Source: Okapia johnstoni
Taxonomy: Eukaryota; Chordata; Mammalia; Artiodactyla; Giraffidae
Assembly: GCA_024291935.2 (NCBI GenBank)
Contig: CM044306.1
Coordinates: 3,296,501 to 3,360,500, forward strand
DNA: 64,000 nucleotides
Reading direction: 5' to 3'
The position numbers and the translations under genes were made by a program. The notes under the pieces are model-generated. The model ran no database searches, was not told where the DNA came from, and saw nothing but the letters and a program-made list of their open reading frames with translations. Shown here one piece after another: positions 9,742 to 21,451 of this stretch; position 1 is the first letter of the stretch; each line of letters begins with the position of its first letter.

Positions 9742-12132
9742 TTAATGCATTTACCTCTTTATTCTGCCCAGAATTGCTGCTTATAAAATGCTGCGGTGAC
9801 AGCAAACACACAGAAACAGCTATGGGACATATTTGGAATCACTGATCAGGCTGCCTTCTTTTTATCAGTTATGAAAATTTTGATTTCTAAAAGCAAACTG
9901 CCTACAGGTCATACGGTGGAGCGTTGCTGATCACGAATGGTTATTGGCATACTACCAAGAAGATGAAGACATGATAAGAAATAATAGCATTTCAATATTG
10001 CCTTGAAGTAAAAAAACAGCTGTATTTGATTAGCTCCCATTATTACAAGAGTTAATGTTTTAAATGAGAGGCATGTTTTTCCCCCATTATCATCTGTAGA
10101 TGTGTTAAATTTCTATAGCTTCGGATGTTCACAGAATTTGCCTGCAAATTTGTGTCACCAGAGTATGTCAAGGAAAAATAAATCAGCCACCGAATAGAAT
10201 CCAGCACAGCATCTGTCTGAAATTACTCTGCTTTTTGTTAGGTGAGGGGTAAAAATTCAGTCTTAGCAGTCTTAGATAAAAGGTTATATCTAGAATATAA
10301 GTTTTCAAACAACCACAGTAGGAAAGACTGAGATGGACAAGACAGGACCATATAGTTAACTCTAGTCTTAGGCTTATTAATGCAGAGAACACAGGCCAAA
10401 TAACTCTACACCCTCATTCAGCTAACTCCTGTGGAGCAGAATACAAGAGAAGATCTTTTTTCACAGTTTTCAATTACTGTCACTACGACCACTAAAAAAA
10501 ACAAGACAACACTTCAAAATGGTCTTGCCAGCCATTTGCCATCTTAACATTTTTGGGAAGGCCCAGGTTTCTAATAAGATGTGTTTTCTTTTTAAACCTT
10601 AGAAAAATGGAAGAACTTCATTCTCATGGAAGGAGAATTACCCTCCGTCACTTCTCCCTTTGATGCTGACATAGCCAGGTCAATCTGGAAGGACAAATGC
10701 CTGCTGACATCTTCATGGGAAGGCAAGAGAAATCATTGTTGATGACAGTATGATTGATCTGAATTTCTCTGTGTTCCAAACCCAGGTGGAAGAAAAAGCA
10801 GAACCAGGACCATGGGATTCTTCAGTCCATTTATAACCTAATTAGAAATCTGCTCGGCTCACCTCTCCGCTGTTTCGTTCACAAGATAAAATAGTATTCC
10901 ATCCTTACATAAGGGAATTTTAAGGAATTAACTGTTGTGGGAGGTCAATGTCATAAATAATTTAATTAAGCTTCTTAATAAGCACTGGATAATTATCTAA
11001 ACAACTGCCAGCTACAATAATGATAGAAGTGAAACCCAGTCTTTTGCTGTAGGGTATAAGCTGAGTAGCAGTGAGGACATGAGAAGGTATCTCCCTCCGT
11101 GTATTTATTTATTATATTTACTGGACCCTCCCACTGCAGGAAAAGCCTGAGGGCTGAGTTAGCAATGGCCAACTGTGGTGGAATGGAAGGTACATTTTAA
11201 ATCTATCTATTTATTTTTCTTTCTGCATCTTACAAGGACAAGTAAATACAGGGAAAGCTACCAGTCAGCAGTACTCCTGTTGCTTAAGCCACATTACGGG
11301 CTACTGTGTATATATATGGGTTTTTCATTGCCCTAAAAACCCTCGGGACGAATCTTCATGAGCATAATATGCACCTGATTGGGGTGTTACTGGGTTTTTA
11401 TTGTCACACTATGAGCTGTACTTTCTGGCTGAAAGAAGAGAACTTAAAAAGTCAAACATGAACGTGTGTAAAAAGGAAAAAATAAGCTGTTTTTCTGACT
11501 CTATCCTCTGTTTTCCAGCCATATATTTTGAGTGCTTTAGGTAATATGATGGTGATGTGTAATTATTCACTTTACAGCTGAAATTCAGAGAACAGGAAAT
11601 TGTAACGCATGGGGAGAGTACAGTCATGACCAGGGACTGTGTGCCCTCGTAGGAGAGGAGACGACAATACCCAGGCACAGAGATGTGTTTTCTGAGGTTA
11701 GATAATTTCACAAGAAGGATTTATTATATTCTCTGGACTCCAGAGTGGGGGAATGGCTTATGGTCAGGAGAGAAGCCAGCGTGTGGGACAGGTGGTCCAG
11801 TGAGTCATCTGAGGTACACTGGGGTGCGTGTCGAGTTTGAAAGCGAGGTCCCCACAAGGATGCCTTAGAGCACTGACCTCTTGGGACTGCAGGAATGTAT
11901 TAGGAAAAAAAAGTCAATCAGAGAGGTTGCCAAGGGCCAAAGCCGCAGAGTTTAAACTAGAGCTCAGAATTCTGATGGTCACCATGCTTTGGAACTTTAT
12001 CAGGTATCTGTGATGACATGAGTGCCAACCCCCAAGTCTAAGATAAGTCACCTGAATTTCTCCTTATGATTTTCTACTGCTCCAACTTGAGTCTCATTTC
12101 TACAAAGGGAATCACCAAATACTACCACCACT
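9742..12132. other. long repeat-free AT-rich block
   Basis: About 2.4 kb without any repeat that I recognise, and no open frame above 100 codons. It includes several TTTATT/AATAAA-like strings, but no exon structure is visible. Confidence 0.5.
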
Positions 12133-12142
12133 CCCAATAGAG

Positions 12143-12291
12143 CATCTTTTTAAATTTTAATTTTTATTTATTTTAAAATTTTTGACCATGCTGTGCAGCA
12201 TGTGGAATCTTAGTTCCCTGACCAGGAATTGAACTTGTGCCCCCTGCATCGGAAGCATGGAGTCTACACCACTGGACCACCAGAGAGTTCC
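12143..12291 (-). mobile_element. CHR-type SINE
   Basis: T-rich tail at left, then gcagcatgtggaatcttagt, the B-box complement and ccactggaccacc, ending gagagttccc. Flanked by cccaatagag (12133-12142) and cccaatagaa (12292-12301), a target-site duplication. Confidence 0.92.
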
Positions 12292-12336
12292 CCCAATAGA
12301 ACCTGCTTTTTTTTATTTTTTATTAAAGAGTATTTG

Positions 12337-12541
12337 CGTGCATGCTGAGTCTCTAAGTCAGGTCCAACTCTTTGCAATCCATGGACTCTACCCTACCAGG
12401 CTCCTCTGTCCATGGGATTCTCCAGGCAAGAATACTGGAGTGGGTTGCCATCTCCTTCTATAGGGGATCTTCCCGACCCAGAGATCAAACACACATCTCC
12501 TGCATCTCCTGAATTGGTAAGCAGATTCTTTATCACTGGGC
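12337..12541 (-). mobile_element. Bov-tA SINE, near full length
   Basis: Reverse-complement Bov-A body (ctctgtccatgggattctcc) through the tRNA-like head (gcagattctttatcactggg). A short extra atctcctg repeat lies in the B-box arm (tctcctgcatctcctg). Confidence 0.9.
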
Positions 12542-12937
12542 CTATAATTTGGGGGAAAATTGCTTGAAAAATAATATTTTCAAATATCAGTGCGTATAGT
12601 GGTGGGAAACACACTTGAGTCTCATGGTGAATTGCATAGACCCAGTATTCCTTAAAAACAGGTCAAACTATATAATCTGTTTCAAAATATCTTTCAAATT
12701 AATTATATATTCTGAGCATTTCACCATATCATAAAATTTTTTTTTGTAACATAGATTTTACTATGAATATTAGCTTACCAGGTATACTTTTTGTTTAGCA
12801 TGACATGTAGGTTTTCTGAACATGCCTGCCTGCATTGCTATTGTTATATTCTAGAAAGATATAATCTAGAACATGGATTACAGAATCAAGTGAGCATCTA
12901 TAAGACCTTTGATGAATACTTAAAAATTACCCACTAG
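12542..12937. other. unique AT-rich sequence
   Basis: No gene or recognised repeat. Confidence 0.5.
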
Positions 12938-13262
12938 ACTTTGAATGCAAGGAGATACAACCAGTCCATCCTAAGGGAAATCAGTCTTGAATATTCATTG
13001 AAAGGACTGATGCTGAAGCTGAAACTCCAATACTTTGGCCACCTGATGCAAAGAACTGACTCACTGGAAAAGACCCTGATGCTGGGAAAGATTGAAGGCG
13101 GGAGGAGAAGGGGACGACAGAGGACGAGATGGACTGGATGGCATCACCGACTCAATGGACATGAGTTTGAGTAAGCTCCGGGAGTTGGTGATGGACAGGG
13201 AGGCCTGGTGTGTTGCAGTCCATGGGGTCACAAAGAGTCAGACATGACTGAGGACATTGAGC
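12938..13262 (+). mobile_element. BovB LINE, 3' end
   Basis: Sense-strand BovB 3' end: caaggagatacaaccagtcc, then actttggccacctgatgc, ccctgatgctgggaaag, and a gagtcagacatgactgag end. The element is 5'-truncated to about 325 bases. Confidence 0.93.
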
Positions 13263-13667
13263 ACTACGTATCAGTACAAGGTAGGAGACCCACTCCTTAA
13301 TTAAGCATTTTGAAGGAATTACTAACTATCCGGAACTACGTTGGTGGGATTAAAGATTGTTCACGAGCATTTTGTTTTTAAATTCAGTTACATTTTCATT
13401 CATTCAGCTAATTATGCACTTTGTGGAAACAAACAGGATATTCACCTAAGGCCAGACTCGCACGTAGAAAAATCTTCAAAAGCCAAAGTAAGTACCTCTT
13501 GTAGGGAAATCGTGAAGGAGCCAGGTTTGCAAAAGACCGCTTTTCTTCAGGCTGGTGTTTTGGAACACTCAGTTTTGAAAGTGACATAAATAATTCCTTC
13601 CACGGAAATAAGGAGAGATGAGAGTTAAGCAGGAAGGTGAAATGAGAAAGATGGCTTCTCCTCACTG
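13263..13667. other. unique sequence
   Basis: No recognised repeat. Short opposed open frames (82 and 85 codons) have no known domain. Confidence 0.5.
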
Positions 13668-13680
13668 AACTTCATGATAC

Positions 13681-13831
13681 AGGGCATTCCTTGTGGTCCA
13701 GCGGCCAAGACTCTGCACTCCTAACACAGGGAGCCCAGGGTTTGATATCTGGTCAGGGAACTAGATCCCACATGCTGCAACTCAGACCCAGTGCAGCCAA
13801 ATAAACAAAGTACTATTAAAAAAAAAAAAGA
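13681..13831 (+). mobile_element. CHR-type SINE
   Basis: Diverged head gggcattccttgtggtccag, body gatcccacatgctgcaactc, and poly(A) at 13819-13829. Flanked by aacttcatgatac (13668-13680) and aacttcatggtat (13832-13844), an imperfect target-site duplication. Confidence 0.9.
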
Positions 13832-13844
13832 AACTTCATGGTAT

Positions 13845-15098
13845 GAATTATAGATGAAGATCTGAAATATTCTACCTATCCCATCACTGCTGTTATGTTA
13901 AAAAAAGACCAAACAGAAACATTTCGAGGAGTATCCTCTCTCTAGATTAACTTCTGCCCTCTCCTTTTTATAACCCATTAGTGCAAATCACTGTTAACTG
14001 CTCGTGAACTGTCAAGTGGGGGCTAGTTCAACACCATCTCTCCCCTTGGAGCATCCAAGAGTGCATACGAAGGACAAAGAAGACAAGGCATCCCTCCTTT
14101 CCATTCTGTGGTGGAAGGAAACTCCCACAATGAATAAGACACTTGAGTTGTCTTCTCGGAAGTAGGGTCTTTTCCCCTCAGATACTAGCTTGATTCTCTG
14201 AATGCTAGTGCATTACTTGCAGATTAACTTATTTTGTAGATTATTGAATCTCATGCATTTTCTATTCGTAGAGTTGCTTTAGGAGAGATCAAACAGAGAA
14301 GGGAAAGAGAAGAAAAAAAAAATCTCCTTTGAGTGAGTAACAGAATTAACACACACTGGATCCTTTGATACGTGGGAGTGCAATTTGCTCAGAGCCAAGT
14401 CCCCCAGAATTTTGAAAAGGAGAAGAGAAACACTAAGATATTTCCGTTAGGGAGCATGTTAATTTTCGGTTTGTAATTAATTTAGGATCACTAACATTAT
14501 ATGTGGGGGGAAAAAAAGCAAGATTACCCCACAGCACCTCAGTACTCCCTGGAAGCACATCCAAAGTAAATGCTGTCCCTTGATACTGTACCATGAAATA
14601 CATTTCTAAGAAACTCTTGGCACCCTTTCCCTGAGTTTCCGACAACGTCTGCTCAAGAAACTTTTCAATGAAACCACACAGGTACAGCCTCAGGGGGGGA
14701 AAAGAAAACAACTTTACAGCCCCAAAGAGTATTTTCCAGTTGGTTAGCTGGATGTATCCACATTTTTCATATTAGCCAAGAAATGTCTGGAAAAGCATAG
14801 GGATTTCTTCCAATATGTGGACATATTTGTCTGAGATTGCATCCTTATTTCACTCTGTCTTTGTCTCTGTGTCTCTCTGTGTATATCCCTTTGTCTGTCT
14901 TTCTCTCTCTCTGCCTCTGCCTCTTTTAAATCAGTGTCTCCTATACCCCTTGGAAGGGAGACATTCCTTTAAAGCAGGCAACAGACTCACCCATATTTCA
15001 GGATCCTAGAGCATTTATCTTAGTTCTGTGTCATGTCATTTAAATAAATTATTTAACAGCTCTGAGTCTATTGTTATTATGAATTTTTTTACATAGAT
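13845..15098. other. unique sequence
   Basis: About 1.25 kb with no recognised repeat, including a pyrimidine-rich stretch at 14848-14930 (ctctctgtctttgtctc-like). No gene seen. Confidence 0.5.
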
Positions 15099-15340
15099 CA
15101 TACTTTGGCCACCTGATGCAAAGAGCCAGCTCATTGAAAAAGACCCTGATGATGGGAAAGATTAAAGGCAAAAGGAGAAGTGGGTGGCAGAGGATGAGAT
15201 GGTTAGATAGCATCACCAACTTATTGGACATGAATTTGAAAAAACTCCAGGAGATAGTGGAAGACAGAGGAGCTTACAATGCTATAGTCCATGGGGGTCA
15301 CAAAGAGTCAGACATGACTTAGTAACCCAACAACAACATC
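15099..15340 (+). mobile_element. BovB LINE, 3' end
   Basis: Begins at tactttggccacctgatgc and runs through gaccctgatgatgggaaag to gagtcagacatgacttagt with an (aac)n tail. About 240 bases, 5'-truncated. Confidence 0.92.
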
Positions 15341-15884
15341 ATTTAGTAGAAGCAATTATGCAGGCAAAGGGCATAAAGCATATATTAGAAATACAGATAT
15401 TTTCCCCCCTCAGAAGGAAAAACAAGCAGCTGTTCCTTGGCAAAAATAATTGTTTCTCAGATATTTTTAGTTCAACTGGTCAGGGGAAAAACAAAAGAAC
15501 ACAAGTCAAAACCATTCTAGTAATTGTATTTTAAAAATCAAAAAATCATGTACAGTACTGTTTTCATAAAAATGAATCACAAGAGAAATAATACTGGTAA
15601 CACTATACCGTGATCTCACTTTATATACTATAGCGCTACCCTGGTTCTGGGCTTCAGGGTCTCCACCCTTCGGAATAGTTTGTAAGCAGCACCCAGCTAT
15701 GACACGCCAGGTGGAGAACTGTCTGTTCTGAGACCCTGTTCCTGTTTCCCACTTTGAGGCATTTTCTAGCACCTAGTCAGGTGTGGGGTTGACCAGAAAC
15801 CCCTAAGGAGTCATCCAGGGGCCTAGGTGTGGGTCACAATGAATCTAGAACAGCCAAGTGGGTGTTTGTATCTGGATCACTATC
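15341..15884. other. unique sequence
   Basis: No gene or recognised repeat. Confidence 0.5.
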
Positions 15885-16013
15885 TTTTTCTTTTTTTTTT
15901 TTTTTGGCTGCTCCAGGCAGCTCATATGATCTTAGTTCCCCGACCAGGGATTGAACCTGGGCCCTCGGCAGTGAGAATGAGGAGTGCTAACCACTGCACC
16001 ACCAAGAATTCCC
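15885..16013 (-). mobile_element. CHR-type SINE
   Basis: T-rich tail (complement of the poly(A)), ggctgctccaggcagctc, gatcttagttccccgacc, B-box complement, and end caagaattccc. Confidence 0.9.
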
Positions 16014-16370
16014 AGAAATTACTTTTATTGATTTTTGCATCTATTATCGTTCTTCACAACTTTGCTATCTATATAGATGGATTACCAACAGCCTATCAGT
16101 TCTTTCACCTCAATAGATTCTACAGTGTTTGTTCATTCCATCTGACTTAAGTGATTGTTCGTTTCCAAGGCAACCAAAGTCTTTGTCATTATCAGGAACT
16201 GCACCAATTCTAAAATCTTAATTTCCAACTCTGCTGTCTTTGACCACCCATTAACAACTACAATCACATCTACTAGTCTACCGCCATCCACACCACATGT
16301 GATTCGTCTCCCTTTAAAATATACAAATTGTCCTTGTTCTTTTTTTAAGGCCATTTATATACGCTGAATC
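16014..16370. other. unique sequence
   Basis: AT-rich, nothing recognised. The open frames at 16133-16354 (minus) and 16155-16367 (plus) are simply opposite strands of the same stretch. Confidence 0.5.
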
Positions 16371-16382
16371 TATTCTCCCCTG

Positions 16383-16588
16383 TGGCTTCTCTGGTGTCTA
16401 AGTGGTAAAGAACCCACTTACCGATGCAGGAGGCTCAGGTTTGACCCCTGGGTTGGGAAGATCCCCTGGAGATGGAAATGGTACCCACTTCAGTATTCTT
16501 GTCTGGGAAATCTCATGGACAGAGGAGCCTATAGTCCATGGAGTTGAAAAAGAGCTGGACATGACTTAGTGACCAAACAGCAACAACA
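16383..16588 (+). mobile_element. Bov-tA SINE with TSD
   Basis: Diverged full-length copy: tgtggcttctctggtgtct head, gatcccctggagatggaa body, end acatgacttagtgacc and (caa)n tail. Flanked by attctcccctg (16372-16382) and attctcctctg (16590-16600). Confidence 0.9.
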
Positions 16589-16600
16589 ATTCTCCTCTGA

Positions 16601-17033
16601 CTCCTGGAATTTCTTCCTTTCTCTCTTGCTTTACCTGCTTGATCGGTTTAACGATTCATTCCCATTAGTGCTCAAATGTGCCTTAATCTCACCCGTAGTT
16701 ACTCTTTCATTTCTCCATCTACCGTCTGCACCCCTACTTTCTCAGCTACCATTCTGTCTTAGATCATTCCACCTGGAACCCCCATTCCCATCGCTGAACA
16801 AATATTTCTCATACTAATGTTATGACAACATCAGTCTTTTGAAGGATGATGCCTAAATTCTTGGTCTTCATTTTAAACCATCTTTCAGCAACAGTGGACA
16901 CAGCAAACTCACTCTCTTCCCTGAAATTCCTGTTCTCTAGATTTCCTCCCAATGCAGCACTCACCTAGTTTTATTTTCAACTTTTCCTTATCACCTTTTC
17001 TTCCTCTTTTTATTTGTTCCTTCTCTCTTATTT
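16601..17033. other. pyrimidine-rich unique sequence
   Basis: C/T-rich with no recognised gene. Part of it may be an old L2 or MIR-type relic, but I cannot align it by eye. Confidence 0.4.
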
Positions 17034-17356
17034 GAGCTTCCCTGGTAGCTCAGCTGGTAAAGAATCCACCTGCAATGCAGGAGATCCCAGTTTGATTCCT
17101 GGGTCAGGAAGTTCCCGTGGAGAAGGAATAGGCTACCCACTCCAGTGTTCCTGAGCTTCCCTGGTGGCTCAGATGGTAAGAAATCCACCCTCAATGCGGA
17201 AGACAGGGTTTGATCCCTGGTTTGGGAAGATCCCCTGGAGGCGGGCATGGCAACCCACTCCAGTATTCTTGCCTGGAGAATCCCACGGACAGAGGAGCCT
17301 GGCGGGCTACAGTCCATGGGGTCGCAGAGTCAGACACGACTGAGGATTTTCACTTT
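17034..17356 (+). mobile_element. dimeric Bov-tA SINE
   Basis: Two heads in tandem. The first unit (17034-17152) runs from gagcttccctggtagctc to cccactccagtgttcct. A second complete unit (17153-17356) then starts again at gagcttccctggtggctc and continues to cagacacgactgagg. Each unit has its own A and B box. Confidence 0.92.
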
Positions 17357-17463
17357 CTGACCTCAAAATATCAGAAAGCCCGACAACCCTGTCCTCAAAT
17401 TTCTCTTCTTTTTCAGCTTTACCTATTTCTTAGGAGATTCTATTATTATCCTGGTTTTAAATA

Positions 17464-17583
17464 CTTGTTGTTTAGTCGCTAAGTTGTGTCCAACTCTTTG
17501 CTACCCCATGGACTGTAGCCCACAAGGCTCCTCTGTCCAAGGGATTTTCCAGGCAAGAATACTGGAGTGGATTATCACATCCT
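17464..17583 (-). mobile_element. Bov-tA SINE, 5'-truncated
   Basis: From gttgtttagtcgctaagttg to actggagtgg in the Bov-A body; the tRNA-like head is missing. Confidence 0.88.
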
Positions 17584-17929
17584 ATGGCCTGAATCTAAAG
17601 AGTATCCAATTTTCATCGCTACATCTGCCTCCTGAGCTCAAGAAGTATTTTTTCAGATTGCCTACTTGGGAGCTACACTGAATACCAAACTGTTATGTCA
17701 ATAGAACGTGGCCGAGGAACAACAGTTCTGATTTCCCCACATTCTCTTATTCCAAAGTTTTATGTTTTTCAGAAAACAATGTCACTTCTACTATGTCATT
17801 TAGAAATAGGACCTAAGAATTTTCCTGGTTCTGCTTTCTTCTTTGTGCAAACCATCTCCTCTTCTAGGAAGGCATGTCGACTCTGCCTTCAAAGTGCTTT
17901 ATAAATCCAAACACTTCTTACCATCACAG
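17584..17929. other. unique sequence
   Basis: No gene or recognised repeat. Confidence 0.5.
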
Positions 17930-18620
17930 CGCTAAAATAGCGAGGTCAGAGCAGCCTGAACTACCCTGGTAACTTTCTCACTGGTCTCTCCTGTTACTTG
18001 GTCTTACCTTCTACGCAGTGATCACCATCCTCTCTGGGGTGAGGGAGAATGATGGATTCTTTCCAAACTGAGAGCTTTATCCCCCTTTCCCCAGCTTGGA
18101 ACTTTCTAATTGTTGGCAACAAGATTATCCAAACATCTCAGCATGGATTACAAGTCCCTGGATGATCTGAAATTTGCCTACCTACCTGACTTCTGCGATC
18201 TCAATTCTTCCCATATTCCCACTGTAGCATATGTTACCCCCCTTTCCTTCTGTCTCAATGTGGACATAACTTATTACTGTCTCAGGACTTCAGGTCGCAA
18301 TTTCTCTGCTCAGTGCCTTCTATTCTCTGAAATTTCCTGGGCTTTTCATTTTTGAGCTCTCAGATCCTAAGTAACCTCCTGGGTGATGCCCTTCCTGACA
18401 CCTCAGATAAATGGATGTCTTATCTGTATCTCACCACCCTGATTTTTCACTCCTCCTCCTTCTTGATAGTACATACCAACACTGGAGTTCTCTTACTCCA
18501 ATTTCGTGTTCATTTTTAGTATTTCCCCTTAAACCCAACTAGAATGCGAGCTATTAGATTGCTTTGTTCACTGTGGCATCCTGAAACCTAGCAAGGAAAT
18601 TCTTTTAACTTTAAAAAATA
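17930..18620 (+). mobile_element. L2 LINE, 3' region
   Basis: Follows the L2 3' region in order: ggattacaagtccctggatg with gcctacctacctgacttctg (18143-18192), tgatgcccttcctgacacc (18384-18402), actagaatgcgagctattag (18539-18558), then tttgttcactgtggcatcctg. This is an ancient repeat with high divergence; the left end is approximate. Confidence 0.75.
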
Positions 18621-19489
18621 ATAAATAAACTTGTTAAATTTGTTCACTGGACTAGCAACACCCACCTCCACTGAGATACAAACTGCCAAGCACGCCTAAC
18701 AAATTCCAGCAAATTTCAATGCACGCTCAGCTGATGACAGCTGAATGATGAATAACCAAACAGGCCACTGCCTCAGACAGTTTTCCACAGATTAGTGCAG
18801 GACATCTCTACCTCAGAGGGCAGACTGTGCCGGGTCAGACACTGGGACAGTCTAGTCAGGTCCAGCCGAGGTCCCTGGACTTCCTTCCCTCCATGGGCAG
18901 TGCTGATGGCAGTAGCGCCTGTTCATGGGGACCTCAGTGCCTCTGGGGTCCTTGGAAAGCCACCGGGTCATATGAAAGGCTCCTCTGTCCCTCCTCTCCC
19001 GAGGGTCCATCCTTAATTTAGAAGAAAAGAAAATGACAGCTCTCTTACTTGGCTGTATGAAAATTTATGGGGCAGTTGGCTTCCAGGCTGCAGCTCCGGC
19101 CGGGCACTGCTCAGATGATGTACGGCTGCGACGTGCCGCCAGCGCAGCCGGGCCCGGGTGATGCATGGCAGCAACAGGCTGTCCGTCAGACATCAGGGCC
19201 CCGCAGCTGCCCCACCCGGCTCGCCTGTCCACTCCGGCGGGGAGTCTTGGCTCCAAACAAGCCCTGAGTTCCCGCTGCACTCCCACGATCACCGCATCCA
19301 CCACGTATGTCTTATGGTTGCGGGGAGGGAGGAAAGAGATGTTAGTAGCAATCTCTAGTGGAGGAGCATCTGAAAACTTCTAAAGGTAAAGGGTCCATCT
19401 CTTCTGATGCCACAAGCTGCTAGCAGAAGATGAATGTGCTCTGCGCTTTTAGAATGCCACAGCAAGGCAGGAATTGTAGGAAAGGGTTA
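18621..19489. other. unique sequence with CpG-rich patch
   Basis: No recognised repeat. GC content rises from 18790 and peaks in the CpG-rich patch given separately (19065-19300). Confidence 0.5.
19065..19300. promoter_or_regulatory. CpG-rich patch, no known gene
   Basis: I count about 20 CpG in some 240 bases at roughly 63% G+C. Open frames exist on both strands (79 codons minus at 19065-19304; 66-72 codons plus), as expected of any GC-rich stretch; none matches a family I recognise. It could be an unmethylated regulatory element, an exon of an unknown transcript, or an old GC-rich insert. Confidence 0.35.
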
Positions 19490-19699
19490 GGCTTCCCAGG
19501 TGGCACAGTGGTCAAAAACCCACCTGGCAATGCAAGAATAGCAAGAGACCTGGGTTTGATCCCTGGGTCAGGCAGACCTCCTGGAGGAGGGCACGGCAGC
19601 CCACCCAGTATTCTTGCCTGGAGAATCCCGCACACAGAGGAGTCTGAAGGGCTACAGTCCATGGGGTCGCAAAGACTCAGACACAACTTCAACAACTTC
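19490..19699 (+). mobile_element. Bov-tA SINE, full length
   Basis: ggcttcccaggtggcacag head with an extra aatagcaaga block beside the B box, a gacctcctggaggaggg body and an acaacttcaacaacttc tail. Confidence 0.9.
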
Positions 19700-19772
19700 A
19701 TACACACGCGCCACTCATATATGTTGATGCGACTTTCTCCTTCTGTCCTACTCCCTCCTTCCCCCACTGCGT

Positions 19773-19830
19773 CCACCAGCACAACATTGTCAAGTAAGTT
19801 TCCTCCAATTAAAGAATAAATTAAAGAAAG
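19773..19830 (+). mobile_element. ruminant L1 3' tail fragment
   Basis: ccaccagcacaacattgtc, then tttcctccaattaaag and an A-rich end. The same terminal motif occurs at 38598-38663 and 56058-56115, so I read it as the very 3' end of a ruminant L1. Confidence 0.7.
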
Positions 19831-19865
19831 AGTGTTGTACTATTCATTCGGATAGCCATTCTTTG

Positions 19866-20060
19866 AAGGATTGCACAGGCATTAACCAATTCAATCTCTG
19901 ACAGTCCTATGAGGGGGCAGCACTATTATCACTCATTTTACAGATAAGGAAGGTGTGGCGCACCAAGATGACTTTGCCCACAGTCACCCAGCTCCACGGA
20001 GGAAACAGGACGTGGGCCAAGGCAGCCTCGATCTGAAACCTTCACTCTCAGTCACTATGC
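19866..20060 (-). mobile_element. MIR SINE
   Basis: Reads tcctatgagggggcagcact, cattttacagataagg, tttgcccacagtcacccagct and gatctgaaacc. This is the MIR core and tRNA-side order in reverse complement. Confidence 0.85.
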
Positions 20061-20193
20061 CAAGCTGTATACACTTTCACATACGATACCAGTGGTTCTT
20101 CATAGAGGTAACATGGACCACTGGCTTCTAGGACCAAATAAACACATGGACACAGTCAGGAGTTTTACTCCATTGTTACAATTTGCTTGTTAG

Positions 20194-20385
20194 TAAGACC
20201 CTGACGCTGGTAAAGATTGAGGGCAGAGGAGAAGGGGGCGACAGAGGATGAGATGATTGGATGGCATCACCGACTCCATGGACAGGAGTTGGAGCAAGCT
20301 GGGAGATGGTGAAGGACAGGGAGGCCTGGGGAGCTGCGGTCCACGGGGTCACAGAGTCGGACGCGACTGAGCGACCGAACAACCA
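20194..20385 (+). mobile_element. BovB LINE, 3' end
   Basis: gaccctgacgctggtaaag, gatgagatgattggatgg, ctccatggacaggagttgg, end gagtcggacgcgactgagcg. About 190 bases, 5'-truncated and relatively little decayed. Confidence 0.93.
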
Positions 20386-20859
20386 CAAAGAACCGCGGTC
20401 ACTGATGACGACACCGTTTAACAACTGCTCGTTAGCTTCTGGGGTGTGTGTTAGGTGCATCGCTTATATTACACAGGTCTCCCCACCTTGCAATAGAGTG
20501 TATTTCTTTTTGTTTTTGACTAGATGGGTAGAAAGGTACATTAAAAACTTTTAGAGAGTTTTCAAAGGAGGCCTTTGACAGGGGAATAAATGGGGATGAC
20601 CAGACCAGGGACAGCTATAAATTGAAAAAGTGAATGAGTGACTGCAAACAATTTCTGTAGAATAGTTGAAATGCCACAATTTAAATAAATCAACTTAGTT
20701 ACAATCAATTCAGATGTCACTAAAAGAGAATCTACAGCATATGTCTAATTTTTTTGTTGCCACTGAAAATTGAAGTTTTATAGGAGAAAAAAAAAATCCC
20801 TTCACAGATTCATATTCTTTATAATTCTTAGTATCCAATTAAAACAGGTCTGTTCAAGG
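20386..20859. other. unique AT-rich sequence
   Basis: No gene or recognised repeat. Confidence 0.5.
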
Positions 20860-20980
20860 AAGAAAAAAATGGTATTTTGGACTTCCTAAAAATGAAAAAC
20901 TTCTGGTTTGTGAATTATACTGTTAAGAGAATGAAGATAAACTAAAGACAGGCTTATATTTGTAAAGTACATATTTGGTT

Positions 20981-21065
20981 AAGAATGTGTACGCAAAAAA
21001 AAACAAAAAAAAAAGAAGAAAAAAACCACAAAACACAAACAAACCAAAAGAATGTGTATGCAAAA
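20981..21065. repeat. A-rich insert between 18-base direct repeats
   Basis: aagaatgtgtacgcaaaa (20981-20998) and aagaatgtgtatgcaaaa (21048-21065) bracket about 49 bases that are almost only A with a few C and G. It looks like a retroposition that left only a poly(A) tail and its target-site duplication inside the L1. Confidence 0.75.
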
Positions 21066-21247
21066 TGTGCACAGAACTCTTAACCTCAACAATAAGAAAA
21101 GAATCCAGTTTTAAAAATGGGCCAAAGATTGGAACAGACACCTTACTGAAGAGATATACATTTGGAAAATAGCTATGAAAATATACTCAGCATCATTTGT
21201 CATAACAAAAATGCAAATTAAAATACAAGACACACTGCACTCGTATT

Positions 21248-21451
21248 GTCATTGTTGCTAAATCATGTCCAACTCTTTTGCAACCCTAAGGACTGGAGCC
21301 CACCAGGCTCCTCTGTCCATGGGATTTTCCAGGCAAGAACACTGGAGTGGGGTGCCACTTCTTTCTCCAGGCGATCTCTCAAATCCAGGGCTCGAACCCG
21401 AGCCCCTTGCATCGGCAGGTGGATTCTTTACCGTCTGAGCCCCGTGGGCCC
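21248..21451 (-). mobile_element. Bov-tA SINE inside L1
   Basis: Full-length reverse-complement copy: attgttgctaaatcatgtcc to accgtctgagccccg, with an intact B-box complement (gggctcgaacccgagcc). The L1 reading resumes on both sides. Confidence 0.93.
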
